Positions 37,401 to 52,400 of a stretch of 64,000 nucleotides of DNA are shown here, in pieces. This DNA comes from Colius striatus (Eukaryota; Chordata; Aves; Coliiformes; Coliidae): the NCBI RefSeq assembly GCF_028858725.1, contig NC_084761.1, positions 35,184,501 to 35,248,500 of the forward strand, read 5' to 3'. Under the pieces are notes generated by a model, which saw only the letters and a program-made list of their open reading frames with translations, was not told the origin of the DNA and made no database searches. Position 1 is the first letter of the stretch; each line of letters begins with the position of its first letter. A program made the translations under genes and the position numbers.

Positions 37401-40400
37401 AAGATAAACCACATTCAATGCACTACTGCCATCTATACACCTTGTTATGTCTTCATAAAGGGCTATCAGGTTGGTCAAACGTGACTTCCCTTTGGTAAAA
37501 CCATGTTGACTGCTCTTAATGACCCTCTTGTTCTTTAAATGCCTGGAAACAGTGCCCAGGATAAGTCGTTCCATCACCTTTCCAGGAATGGAGGTGATGC
37601 TGACCAGTCTGTAGTTAGCCAGCTCCTCCTTCTTGCCCTTATTGAAGACTGGAGTGACATTTGCTTTCCTCCAGTCCTCAGGCACCCCTCCTTGTTCTCC
37701 ATGACTTACTGAAGATGATGGAGAGTGGTTTAGCAATGACTTCCACCAGCTCCCTCAGCACCCATGGGTGCATCCCATTGGGGTCTATCGATATATGTAC
37801 ATCCAAATTGTTCAACTGATCCTTAACCCAGTCGTCATGAACTAAACACAACTCCTCCTCTAACCCGACTTCCTCTGGAGTCTGGAGTTCCTGAGAACAG
37901 CCTCCAGCAGTATAGACAGAGGCAAAGAAGGCATTCAGTAACTCTGCCTTCTCTGTATCCTCTGTCACCAGGGCACCCACCTCACTCAACGGTGGGCCTA
38001 CATTGTCTCTAGTGTTAGTTTTATCTGCAATGTATTTGAAGAAGCCCTTCTTGAGGTCCTTGACCTCCCTTGCAAGGTATAACTCCAATGAGACTTCAGC
38101 TTTCCTAGTTTTCCCACTATATTCTCTGTCAACAGTTTTATATTCATCCCAAGTGGCCATCCCATCCTTCCATGATCTATAGACTCTCTTCTTCCACTTG
38201 AGTTTGCCCAAGAGGTCCCTGTTTAACCACGTGGGTCTCCTGGCTTCCTTTCTTGCACAGGGATGCTCTGATCCTGAGCCTGGAAAAAGTGATCCTTGAA
38301 TACAGACCAACAATCTTGGGCCCCTTTATCCTCTTAATACCCTGTCCCATGAGAAGTCCTCTAGCAATTGCTTGAAAAGGCCAAAGTTGGCCCTGCTAAA
38401 GATCAGGGTTGTGGTGGTCCTGCTTGGTATTCTGTTCCTACTGCACAAGATCCTGAACTCCAACATCTCATGGTTGCTGCAGCCAAGGCTGCGCTTAACC
38501 TCCACCACTTCAACCAGATCCTGCTTGTTTGTGATCCAGTCGTGCTCCTCTCCTAGTTGGCATATCCACTGTTTGTATCAAGAAGTTATCATCAATGCAC
38601 TGAAGGAACCTCCTGGACTGTAAGTGGCTAGCTGTGTAGCTCTTCCAGCAGATTGTCTGGGTAGTTGAAATTCCCCATGAGAATCAGGGTCTGTGATTTT
38701 GAGGCTGCTCCCAGCTACAGAAGGCCTCATCAACCTCCCCAGCCTGATCAGATGGCCTGTAACAGACACCCACAACAGTGTCACACATGATAGCCTGTCC
38801 CTTAATTCTAACTCTTAACTTGCCCCTCATCCTCGCCTAGACAGAATTGAGCATATTCCAGTTGCTCTCTCACATAAAGAGCAACTCCACCACCTCACCT
38901 TGTTGGCCCGTCTTTCCTAAAAAGGACACTACCATCTATGACTACACTCCAGTCATGTGAGCTGTCCCATCATATCTCTGCAATTGCTACCAGATCATAG
39001 TCTCTTGCCTGTACACAGACTTCCAGCTTCTCCTGGTTATTCCCCCAGGCTGTGTGCATTGGTATAGAGGCATTTCAAGAAGGAAGCCGATCATGTAGGA
39101 TTCACCCCCAGCACTGGCTTGCCACCCTTAGGCTCAACTCTAGCAGGCCTGGTTTTATCCCTTTCCCCCTTCAAAGTTAGTTTAAAGTCCTTTCTATGAG
39201 CCCTACTAACTCATTTGCAAGGATCCTTCTACCTCTTTGAGACAGATGAACTCCAGCTGTCACCATAACTGGCATCATGAAATTTCACCATGGTCAAAAA
39301 TCCCAAAGTTATGTTGGTGGCACCAGCCTCTGAGCCACCTGTTAATCAGGTGAGGTTTCCTTACTTGTTTAGTATTCGTCCCTGCCACGAGAGGAGTGGA
39401 GGAGCGCACTGCTTGTGTTTTTAATCCATCTATCATTCTCCCCGGTGCCCTTACTTTTCCACTACTCATCGTCATTCTCAAAGCTGAGGCTTTTCACTAC
39501 AGCAGTAGGAAGGGAAGGAATAGAGACAAGCTGTATTCTCTCACCTTCGCCCTTACAGATCTCCCTCCTTCCAGCAAAGTAGTGGAGCACAGCTGAGTCA
39601 TACACATGTGACAAGCAACAGTCTGTGGGTCCCAAGAAAGAAACGGAAGAGGATTGTCCTGCAATGAAACTCTCTCTTGGATATACGGGTTGTACAAAGA
39701 AGAGAAAGGTTTGAGAACATGCAGTGAATTCTTGTCCGGTGAAGGTTCATGGGTATAGAAGGGTCCTGGCTGAGTCACTGAATCAAAATACCACAATCAA
39801 AATATCACAAGCAGGAGACTTAATCCACCCTTCTTCCTAACTAACCAGTCTTACAGAGACAGGAGGAACACTTCAGTCAGAATCATCATCTTTATTCACC
39901 TAATGCAATCAGCTCAATAGTATAGACCTTGGACACTTCTGTATTCAGGCAGATTTCACCTGGATTCCAACCAAAATACCAGGTACCATATCCGGCCCAT
40001 GCCTTGAAGCAGATAAGGGCATGCATAACTGTAGAATGCAGTTTAAGGTAGAGTTTTACCAAGCCAGCTCAATGTCTCCTGGTGGAATCTAGCTTTAAAA
40101 AAATAAAGAAAAAAAACAAAACAAAACAAATGTGCTGATCTCATAAAACCAGAGGAATTTCTCATGACTTCCATTCTGGGCTATGTTGCAATCAAGAGAA
40201 ATCATAGTGGAATACACTGGTTTTGTAACTCTGACTCTACAGTTAGGAGATGTGGGTCACATATCACTAGACATTAGCTATACAAACAGAAATCTGCTGG
40301 TTTGGTCCCTTTCTCCATTACTGCACAAATGTAAGAGATGTCATGGAATAAAGCAGGTATTTTTATTTGCCCTGCTGAAGACAGAGGAGAAAATTTTGAC

Positions 40401-43400
40401 TTTTGGGGTTGTGCCAGAGTTGTTCCATCAGTATCATCAAACACTTAAACACCATGAAACTCAGAAGAGTATTCTGTATGAAGGTGGCATGAGAAGCAAG
40501 CACTATCTATATAAACACAGTTCAGTTTCTGGGAAACAGATCTTTTGTGTCTGCACAACAATGGTCCCAAGTGGATATAGGAAGAGGAGAATTCTAAAAC
40601 ACTGGAGATCAGAGCAGGGAAGGGCAGGTATGAAACCTTTGTTTTCATCCTCAAAGCCATATGGCAGGCATAGAGCCCCCTCTTCCCCTCTTACATGTGG
40701 TTGTTGAACCAAAGCAATTTACATAGAGCATCTGAGAGTGGGTTCATGTCTGGCATCTAACTCAGTCTGTTTTAGGCCTAGCTCCAGGGTCATCATTAGC
40801 CTGTAAACACACAGTATCAGCCTAGTATTAGATAAACACTGTGGATGCACATGAGCATGTACTGGTGAATACACATGAGGTTGGATTATAACATTCTCTC
40901 TTTGAGACTATATATAAATTGCTTGGGATGCACAGTGGGACTTCATGTTTTGTACATCAGCTAGCATGCTATTGGAGGTTAGAAAATAGCAGCAGCAGTA
41001 GAATAAAATCAACTGAATGATATTTAAAAATCATTGCAAAGGAATGTTCTCAGTGCTGCTCTCTTGTTTGTTTCAAGCTGCAATGTCAGGGCAGAGAGGC
41101 TATTTAAAGCAGCAGAGAAGGGAGATGCTCAAGGAAACTGGCTGTCTGGTCACTTTGATGGGTTTTTTCAAGACTAACCTCAAGACTAACAGCAAAACCT
41201 TGAAACCTTGGTTTCTGATTTCAGTGTAAAAACATGCTGTTGACTACAGTGTTTTCTTGGTCAAGAATTGCACCACAGTTGAACTGTATTAAATACTCTT
41301 GTTACAAATTGCACAAGAGGAAAAGTGTATTTCCTTTGCTGCATGTCTTATTTTGAAACCTCTGAGATTTTGTGAGTGGGTTTGCAAAATAACAATTGGA
41401 CCAAATCATGGAGAACTGGGATACAAGTCGGCATAATCTGCCTGATTCCTCCTATCATTGTGCCTTGAGGGAAAATGTAATCTGTTAAAATTTTGTACTT
41501 GTGTTGTTTGAATATTAAAACATAAAAGAACACTGGAAGAGCAGGGCTAGTAGTCCCAGTTCTTATATTGTACTTCAGTAAATGAGAACTACGTCAATCA
41601 AATTCTTGGACCCATTTTTATATACAAAATAAATGTGTTTTTTCCCTCTGAAGTTTCTGTACCCTGCTAGGGCAGAACAGAGGGCAATGGACTTGTTTTG
41701 ATGTAAAATTATTAAAACCAAAGACAGGATCAGGTTTGCTGACTAAAAATATCTACAGAAGAAAAGAACTGGCATCTGATCCAAGAGGAAGTAACGACTG
41801 CATAGCCAATGTGGAATGATAATGGAGTATACTCACAGAAATGATTGCAAAGTTCATCCTAAAAATCAAATAACTTCTGATCCCAGTGATTTTGATTAAA
41901 ATAAACTTGAAAAGAATGTCTAATGTTTTGTTACTGGTGTTACTTCGGTTAGTGGAAAAGTGTAAGAAACAAAAGGAATAAAATACTTTTAATCTTAAAA
42001 AAATGAGCTTTCTGGGGTGTAGGGAAGACAGGTACACAATGGAACCATGATAAAGCTTCCTTATGAGGAATAATGAGTTAGTGAACCTTTTTCAAGTACA
42101 ACATTTTTCTTTTTGAAGCTAATATTTGCCTAGTAGTAACAGAGTTTCATAGTCACTACAAATGCTTGCTCATTTTTGTTACTGAGTGTATGCTGCAGCC
42201 ACCATCAGTGCACATAAAGAATAGGTGCCTATCTTTCAATAATTTTCTAAAAAAAAATGATCTATAATAGTAAATCTACTTTGGGGCTCTGGCTAGTGCA
42301 GTGGATGGACAAAAGTTTGTTAGGGCTTTTTTTTCCTCTGGCAGTGCCATTTATAATTTAGCCTTCACCCAGTGGTGCATTGAAAACTATCCCAGTTTTA
42401 CCCAAACCCAGACCAGAGTATGGAGCTGAAATTCCACATGACTATAACTGGTTGGAGAATTAGCATGGATTCAGACCACCCCTACTTTCCATCATTTTTT
42501 TTCTGCAACCCGGACATAAACTAAAGCCTCATGCAAGAGTTCTAGGCAAAAGGACAAAATATTCCCTGCAAACACTTGTTATGGTATTGCAAATCTATCT
42601 AGAAAATACTTCTGCTAAAGCTTTCAATGTATTTCATCCAGACAATAAATACAAGAGCTTGTGAGCTTGTAGGTATAATCTCATTATCTTTGTTACTGAA
42701 AGTACTGACAGTAGCTAGAATACCAATTCCAGTGATCCAGTTTGCTTCATAGTATTAACAATCAGTTGTTTGAAAGCTATGAATTGCTAAAATCTATCTG
42801 AAATATCATTAAATGACAATATAAATATGGTCCTAGAGAGACATAGGCAGCACATGATACATACCTGCTTCCAACATTTTTTAGGTATTATCTGGGGAAA
42901 AAAAAAAGTGATCTAGTGTGGTGATGAATGGCTATAAAAAAAAAAAAAAAAGAGAAGATGTCAAAAAAGTCAGATCAGATAAATAAAGAGAACAATAAAG
43001 AGAACATCAATTCCTACAACTTTGGCACTCAGTGATAAACAGATAAACAGTGATAAACAGCAAAGTGGCCTGAAAAACTCATGGTGTGAAAACCAGAAAG
43101 GTAGCTTAACTGAAATAAAGAAAGATGCGAATTTTGACTCCCTATAGTTAACATTTATATTGTTAAAGGTAGTGATTATTAGTATGTTTCAATTTAACAG
43201 TAATTTAAATACAAATAATGTTTACTTTGAATATTACAGTCCTGAGGTACACCAAAAGTTGTTTTTATCATTCTGCAGACAGAATCCACCCACATCTTAG
43301 TAGATGAGTGTGTTCAAGAGCCTAAGCTTGCACTGAAAATATTTTCTGGTCCCTGTGTTTGCAAAGATAACTCTTAAAATATAAACTGACTGTAAGCAAA

Positions 43401-46400
43401 GAAGTCTGTCCAAGTATGAAGATGACCTGGCAGAACAGATCTGCAAGAAATTCAACTCTGAAAACAACAATTCGACTTTCTATTGATTTAATCATATTCC
43501 AAACAGTATAATCATTTTTCAGTTTTAACTGTAGAAATGTTATAAATATATGATTCATAGATTGTGTTTATCATTGAAAGATGCAACTAATTTTTGCATG
43601 CAGAATGCAATGACATCAGTAGTTGCACATTTGTGTGGATGAAAGTATGGGTCCTGGTTCTCTCTTTATTTTGTGCTCTTGCCCAGGGACAGCTAGACTG
43701 TTGTACATCACACATACCATATTTATTGGAAATACTTGTTATACCACCAGTTTATCTCCATCTCATGCACTTGAAAATAAAACTATTTAAATCTATTTTA
43801 CTTCCATAAACCAGTACCAGGTCTGCACCAGACTATCTTCAAAAATTCTTAAGAACTGGGTTTTAGAAGCTTTCAGAAGCTTGGGTTTGGCTTATAATTG
43901 TTACTCCATAGTGTGTCATTTTCTGCCTTCCTCTGAAGCAAATAAAAGCACCTCCAAATTTAGATGGTACCATGTTCTAGCCTTTGTTCAGCAGGCTTAC
44001 TATAAATCCAATGACTGCACAGTAATTCTTTAATTAACCAGCAAGAGAAATATTATTATTGCTTTTAAAAATGTGCCCCATATTTATATAGGGGATACAA
44101 TATCCACTAGGATGTTGACAAAGTTACATATCTGGCTCTAGCACTTGATGTTCTAATTAAAAGTCTAATGTTTTCTATTAGACAACCACTTTAACAGAAG
44201 TTGAAAAGAGCATGAGATTTGCTGCGCTATATCACACAAAGAATTCATCTTACCTCTTATTGGGTATTCTGTTCCTGACAAAGGCACGGCAGCAGAAACT
44301 TAGGGAAGGAGATTTAAAAAACAGCAGTGTAAGAATGACACTTCCTCTTCTGCTGAGAAGGTTTAGTGATTTTATTTCACAAAAGAACTATTCCTGGTGA
44401 CTCTAAGATCCCTTTCTTGAGTGAAATCAGCTGGGTTAGAGTTCAGTACTTTGTATGGACTGAATAATTTTTCACATATTACATGTATCACTTATTACAT
44501 TTGAATGTAATCTGACATTTTACTGCCAGGCATCCAGTAAAGGGAAATCTGTGGCTCTGCAATCAGTTGTAGTTTTGACTGTCTTGAATAATTTTGTACC
44601 CTGTATTTTATATGTATACCTGTTCAAAGCTTTAATATTTAGAGCTAGAAAGATTACTGTTTAAATAGTAATTATTCATAACTATTCACACGAATCAATG
44701 TATCATATTTGTTATGCAAATGCCTCCTTGGAAACACTAATCTAAACTCCAGCCACTCATTCACATCTTTCCAAATGGATGCTTTGCTGTTGCCTTGTAG
44801 TACAGGCCACATGTACGTATGGTGTTAGTCCTTTAAAACATAATATGGAACAAATTATGTATGTACAATATTTTCTCCACACAGTTAAGACTCTGGCAGT
44901 AAATATTGTTATGAGTTACATAGTGGTACATTTACAATGACAAGAATCTACTTGCGTGCAGCATGAGAATTTGGCTCTGAGGCATTTTGTTATGAACTGT
45001 GAGTTATGCTTTGCCTGCTTGGTCCTGGGACATGGTAATTGCAACCATTCATGAAAGGGTTGAGTTAGATTTTCATTATTCAGTACTAGCAGCTGAAGTA
45101 CAAGAGTAAAAAATATTTGAATCATGCAAGTTACTACTACAACAGTACAAGGTCAACATCTAAATTTTAACTTTCACCCTCTGTGCTCCTACAGAAGCAG
45201 TTACTTCCCAGATTCAGTCAGTACTAAAGATATGCTTGAGGTATGCAGAATTGGAGGTTAAAATAGCTGTATCTAAGACAAGAAATAATTACAGTTGTTA
45301 CACACTTGTAAAATTACTATTTCAATACTCTGAATATTTAATATCTTCTCTTTAGCTCCTTGCTCAGAAGTGGCCCTTTGGAGATTCTGAATTTGGACAG
45401 TTTCTTTGCAAATTCCTTCCCTTTATACAGAAGGCATCGGTGGGAATCACAGTCCTCAATCTCTGTGCACTTAGTGTGGACAGGTACAGTATGTTTCACT
45501 CTTAATAGACACTGTTGTTGTCCTTGTAGCTTTCCTAAAACTGGGAGCATGCAGTACCATCTTCTTTGAAGGCAGACTACAGTATAGATGTAACTTACAT
45601 TCTGATTTTTTATAACCTGGATATAACTAAGCATTACATCAAGGGCTCAAAGTATAATGTGAAGCCATTGGTCTAATTAACTTTGTTTAAAAGGTATTTA
45701 AAAGGGTCGGGGTTTTTAAAGTATTTAAAAACTTTAGTAAAACATTATTTCAATTTACGAACAAAAATTTAGTGAGATTTGACTCAGTATTTAGACTTAC
45801 TGTTTTCTTATGACCTTATGTTTGTTTTGTATTTAGAAAACATAATCTTTAGTCTTAAAAATAATTTTTTCAACTTACTGTGTATGGACTATAATTACAG
45901 CGCTTATTTTGATAACTTATAATTGATTGAGTTTTATTGGAAAACATGTTGGAAATTTGCATTGATAGTTTGAAAAATACTGCCTCTCCTAAAAGTTCTC
46001 AAGAAGATACATAAACTTTTTGATACAACAACAGCTAAGATGTTTTTCAACATTTTTCTTTTATGCTTTTTTTTCTTCATACATATAAAGCCACAGTAGA
46101 AGATTACTTCTGTAAAAGCTGTTTTTATTGGTCTTCAGTTTACTTGATCATGTTCTAGTAAAAAATGTCAGTAATTCTGATGTAGAAAATATTGATAAAT
46201 AAAATACATTATACGTGTTAGTACAGTGATGCAAAGGTAAAAGAAACTTTAAAACTAATTTTGGTTTGGTTTTACATAACAAATTGATGTAAAAGGTTTG
46301 CAGAAAACAAGTAATTTAGTGGTATCCATATATGAAATATAGTTCCTTACTGCAGTAGTAACTCATTAGCTGAAGCCAGAAACAAACAAACAAAAAAGTA

Positions 46401-49400
46401 ACACAGGCAAGTGTTCTTTTTCCACCTTTTGAGTCTGAGAACTGTAAGAAGAATCCTATTTCTTAAACAATATCTGCCCAGCATAAAATACAATCCCATC
46501 TGTAGTGAATAAATCATAGGTCAAGTACAGATGAAAGAGAATTTATTACGTAAGTTCTGACCAATGCATTTTCACTTGATTTAGCGCTGCTTTTCATAAA
46601 TTGGAAGTAACTGAGCTGAACCTTCTTCTTTATATATGCATAGTTTTATTTTTACAAGCATTGATTTGCTAATCCTCACAACAACTAAATGCTGTTGCCA
46701 TTAAAGTATAAAGTCTTGTATGGGATCAGACTCAGGCTACTTTGTTTCCTCTCCCAGTTTATATACTTTGCCAAGGATATATTCATTATTATCTGGTGCT
46801 ATCCTAGTAAATAGTTTCAGAGAATGTGTGTTAGAAAACAGATGTGTACAGCTAGGTTCAGATATTGGCTTACATGAAGTGAATCTAGGTTAAATCACCA
46901 TGAAATCTGATTCTGAGAGAACCTTCAACAAATTAGGTCAGGCTCTGGAAGAGGTATGTTCACATTAATACAAAATTCCATAGCAGCTAATGTTTACTTT
47001 TTAGTATGGAAAATGAGTAAATATGGAATTATATGCTGTCACAGCTGGACTGTTTCTTGTATACAGCCAAGTTAGTTTTTGAAGAAAAAAAAATCTCATT
47101 GTGTTTCTATATATGGAATTGTGTTCTACAAGGTAAAGAGAGATAAGAGTCAATGGCAGAATGAATTCAGACCTTCCAGCTTTGGTAATTGTTGACTCTC
47201 TGCCCCTCTTGCAGAGCACAGCCTTAATATAGAATGAGATTTTTTTTTTCCTACAAGGACTGTTCTCTGTGCTAACTACATCCTATTGTGAGACTCCACT
47301 CATTACTACCACCCCTCCAAAAAAGTAACTTGCATTGCTATTATATTAAGGCTTAACTATGCACGCCCAAGGGGAACAATGTCCACTCAGAGTGGAGAGG
47401 GTTTTAAGATCCTCACAGAAAACACCAAACCAGCCATTCACCATTCAAAGGAAGCTCACATTTGCTTTAGATGCCTCTCAGGCATTTTTAAACTCTAGGT
47501 CATGATGCTGAGGATAGTCTGACATTTTTTCTAAACAATGCCTGACTGTGATTAAGAGCAATGATATTTCCCTTCCTGAGCTTTTACTCTTGCTTACGTT
47601 TCTTGGGTATAACAATTTTGATGAATAAATGGTTTTAAGAAGATGGAAGATGTGGATCTCATTTTACATGTACACACCCTCTTCATGCCTCCTCTATACC
47701 AAATTTCATAGAACAGCAATATCAGGGTACTTACTTTCGTCTGTCTTAATTTCCAGTAAGTGTATTAAATAAATCAAGATTTTACCATTAAAACAAAGCT
47801 CCAAGAGCTATATTGTATTAAGTGTTTTGCAGCCAGCACACAGCTGACTATCTTTAAAATAAAGAATGGCTATGATCTCTCACAAAAATGAGAAATAGAT
47901 TAATATCAGCAACAGTAGTGTTATTAGGAACTGTTTTGACACTGATCTTGACAGTGACTCCTTCTTATGTTGTTGATCATGTCCCTTATCTTTTCTATAT
48001 TGCTCTTCCATCTTATAAAGTGCTGGTGATACTTAGAGAAGAGAAATTAATAGAGAAAGAAAAGCATCTACTTTGTAAGAGAGAAGACATAGGGGGTTGA
48101 CAGTCCACAGACAGGCTATAGCCCATGATTTAATTTTCATACACTCCTTAATTTTATTTCATAAGGCTCACAAAACGTTTCCTTTTTTAATTCTGATTAC
48201 ATGCTACTATGATAAAATTCATCCAAAATGTTCCAAAAAACCATCTGGGCCACGGCAAAAACCACAACAATGCTGCATTATTAAGACCAATATTGGAAGG
48301 CTAACTAGAGTTCTAGAATTACAAAAAAGATTTTGTAAAGTTCTAGATTTACAAAAGAATGATGACATCACAGACAGGATACAGAAAAGCATCAGAAAAT
48401 TCAGAACTAGCCTGACATTTCTGTGTATTGCTTATCAAAAATTATACTTAAGAAGCCACTTCAATATAATATCCAAGTATTACAATACACACATATCAGA
48501 TATCCATGGGGTTTTTAGCTTAGCAAAGAAAGAAGTAATAAGAACATATGGAACAAGGTTTCAGCCAGACAAATTCCAAATGAAAATAAGGTACACATTT
48601 TTAACAATGAGAGTGATTAACTACAAGAAACCACCAAGGAATAGCAAAGGTGTCCTGCTCGTAATGTTCTCAGACCAAGACAGGATGTCTTTCTGAAAGA
48701 AATACTTTAAGCAAGTTATCATTAGATAAGAGTGTAAAACAATTGAATTGTATATATGTATAGTTCATGAAGTAATGATCTCTTGTCTTTAAATATCGTG
48801 CATCTCAAAATATAAGTAGCAGGAGGGACTGCAGGGTCCATGAAAAACAAGTTGGAATAAATAGCTAAGAATGGGAAAAGACAAGGAGAAGAAAATAGAG
48901 GAGAGCAACTGAAGGGCAAAATATACCACAAATATAGCACATGCATGAGCTGTAGAAAATGAAGAGGAAAAGAGAAGCCACAACATCATAGAAAAGGAAA
49001 TTACTTGGAAAAGAACTGAATATTTTAGACAATATTGGAAACAAAAAGGAAATAAATAGAAGAAAGAAAAGACAAAACAAATGCACACAGGTTTTAGATT
49101 TGAGAATTAAATGTAATCACAGAATTTTAAGGGTTGGAAATGACCTCAAAAGATAATTTAGTCCAAACCCCCTGCCAGAGCAGGACCTCCTAGATATGTA
49201 TTTTACATCACTTCCCTGGCAGACATCATATATTTTCTAGGTACCAGGGAAATGCATTGTGCAATATTTATCCATTCCTAATTATGAGAGATTTGTGGCT
49301 AGACAAAGATCCTAAATATTATATAACTCACACAACATCCTCTTGAAAAATTATACTACTACTATTTTTCAAATCACTCTTAACAGCAGTGAATAAAGAG

Positions 49401-52400
49401 GCCAAGTAATTACAGGTTAATGTGCATTCAGCAAATTCTTATCTAATTACTGAGCTTTGGCTGAAACAATTCATAAAATTCTTCAGCCAATAATTCCTTA
49501 TCTGATAGTTATTTGACTTGTGAACCGGAAAAAAAAAAATGCTAATACAGGACCCAAATCCTTGCTGCTGTGCATACTGATCTTCTCATGTACAAAACAA
49601 CGTAACTCAAATAGAACACGCACAAAAATGCAAGAAAAAAAAAAACAACTGAGTTCACAGTTTACAATACATTTTTGTCACATAGTTACACAGTTAATTT
49701 TAGAAGTTAGCTTTACATTTCTTACTTGAAAAACGTGTACAGTCTACAGGCTCCTGTTTGCTAAGAACAACATTCAGACAAAGATGAGGTAGTATCATGT
49801 ACCTTCTGCAGCTGATGGGATCATTTGTAAAACTGCCAGTCAGTAGAAAGGAAACTTCAAATAGGTTATTCAGAAATATTCACAAAGTTCACAAACCTTT
49901 GAGTATTTGTGTGAAAGGTTATGTTTGTATGAATATTTCAAATAGTTATGGAAGCAAAACTAACTATATTTGGCAAAATTAAATATGATAAGATCAAAAC
50001 CATTTAAAATTAAATTTTAATTTGAATATGAATAAATGTGTGAAAGGATATGATGCTCAATGCTATTTTCTCTTATTTCATAGAATTATTTTGGTTGGAA
50101 AAGATTTTTAAGATCATTGAGTCCCAACATTAACCTAACAATGCCAAGCCCACCACTAAACCATGTCTCTCAGCACCTCATCTACATGGCTTTTAAATAT
50201 TTCCACCAGCTCCCTGGATAGCCAATGCTTAGTAATCCTCTTGGTGAAAAAGTTCTTTCTAATCTCCAATCTAAAGCTCCTCTGGCTCAGCTTGAGCCCA
50301 TTTCCTCTTGTCCTGTCATTCATTACTACAGGGAAGAGACTGATCCCCATCTCACTACAACCACATTTAAGGTTGTTGTAGAGAGTGATCATGTCCCTCT
50401 CAGCCTTCTCTTCTGCAGACTAACCAGCCTCAGCTCCCTCAGCTTCTCCCCATCAGACTTGTGCTCTTCACCAGCTTCATTGCCCATGTCTAGACATGCT
50501 CCAGCACTTCAATGTCCTTCTTATAGTGAAATGCCTGAAACTGAACACAGTATTCAAGGTGAGGTCTCACCAGTGCTGAGTACAGGAGGAACAGAATCAT
50601 ATTTGTTTCGATACTCTCAGAAATAGTCTCATAGACCTCTTCTTCGTGAATGAATCACTGACTCCTTTCTTATATTCTTTGAATATAAGGATGCCATTAG
50701 AAGATGCTTTTATTTTTAATCTTCGAGTCCAAAATGTGGTTTGCTTTAGTATGCTCATAATCTTCACACATACATTTCTGTTAAAATGATGTAGTGAGAA
50801 CCTGTCTGTAATACACCTGTGACTATGCTGTATATGATATTTCTATAGATATCAAAGCACAAGTTTCTAGTCTGTTCACTGCAGGAGTGCGGATATACAA
50901 GGCTCTGACACCCTCCAGTGCTGTTCTGTAATGATGTTTTCTGAAGTTTTTGTGAGGGGGTTACATCCTGATCTTGTGTTGATGCATCTTCCTTCCTCTA
51001 ACATGGAGGGTACAAGGGACTTAATTCACAAGTTGTCCATCCTGCAATAAGCACACTCCCAAATGAAAAAAAAGGAAATGTGATTCGGAAAATCAGAAAA
51101 AAAAAAGCTGTGTGCGTGAATCTCAAATTAGTTGTCTTGGTTAGTGAAGGGGTGAGGATGTCTTTTACTAATTAAATTTTACTGATACATGTAGCCTAGG
51201 TCCTATATCCTTTAACTAATGTTTTTTCCTGTCAGACGCTCTTCGTTCCTTCCATCTCAGAAATTCAAAATCCAATACTTCCCAGTACACTAAGAGCATC
51301 CTAACCCAGAGCTCTTTTCCTTAAACCCTTGTTATCTCCTGGGCCTTCGAGCTCTTGCAAAAATTCTTTATTCCTTTGAATCACCTGTCTATCATCTCAC
51401 CCTAATTCCTCCACAACCTACTCCTCCAACCTAAAGCTTGCCAAACCTCACTCATCCCTGCAACTCAGAGCAAATTGTATCCTTATGGTCTGTTGAGGGC
51501 ATCTTCTTTTCCCATACTTCTCACCTTCCTTGTGCCTCTTGGTATGCCCTTTTGTATTCCAGTTAGATGCTGTCGTCATCTAAAATCACTGCCTCATTTG
51601 CTTTCATTGAAAAGCTCAAACTTGGCTCATGCCTTGGAAAGGTGTTAAGAATAGCAGTGGCAGCTGCAAATCTCCAAATGTATCTGTCAGGACTCAAGGG
51701 GACAGAAAATAAGGGCATGTCTAAGAAAGAAAGGGATACTTGGCAAAGTTGGACAGTAGCAAGATACAATCTATAAATTACAATCTGCTTCAGTAACTTC
51801 TTATTCTGACATTTTCTAAAGCAGATGAACAACCATTCTTGATTTTTTTCTCCTCAACTAAGGAAGACATCAGTGGACGTCATGATAAATCCACGTAGCA
51901 CTGTAATTCTAGCAGGAAGGTACTATTATTTTCATAGAATCATAGAATCATAGAATCATAGAATGGTAGGGGTTGGAAGGGACCTTTAGAGAACACCTAG
52001 TCCAACTCCCCTGCAGAAGCAGGTTTACCTGGATCAGGTCGCATAGGAATATGCCCAAGCAGGTCTTGAAGACCTCCAAGGAAGGAGACTCCACAACCCC
52101 TCTGGGCAGTCTGTGCCACTGCTCTGTCACCCTCACAGTAAAATAGTTTTTTCTTATATTTAAGTGGAACTTTCTGTGTTTCAGCTTCATCCCATTACCC
52201 CTTGTCCTGTTGCTAGCTACTATAGAAAAAAGGGATGTCCCAGCCTCCTGACACCCAGCATTTAGATATTTGTAAATGTTAAGAAGATCTCCCCTCAGTC
52301 TCCTCTTCTCCAGACTAAACAGCCCCAGTTCCTGCAGCCTTCCCTTGTATGAAAGATGTTCCATTTCCCTGATCATCTTGGTGGCCCTGCGCTGGACTCT

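Larger units (their letters stand above)
31428..45355 (+). other. EDNRA: EDNRA intron 2 (13.9 kb)
   Basis: This is the largest intron. It holds CR1 copies at 33600-34203, 34622-34740, 35391-35720 and 36738-39485 (listed separately) and a poly(A) run at 42936-42951. The remaining stretches, including 39.5-45.3 kb, show no gene or repeat I can name. Confidence 0.9.

Noticed and set aside
40183..40707. 174-codon + strand open frame in EDNRA intron 2
   Set aside because: Non-ATG start, low-information composition and no motif. Treated as chance.
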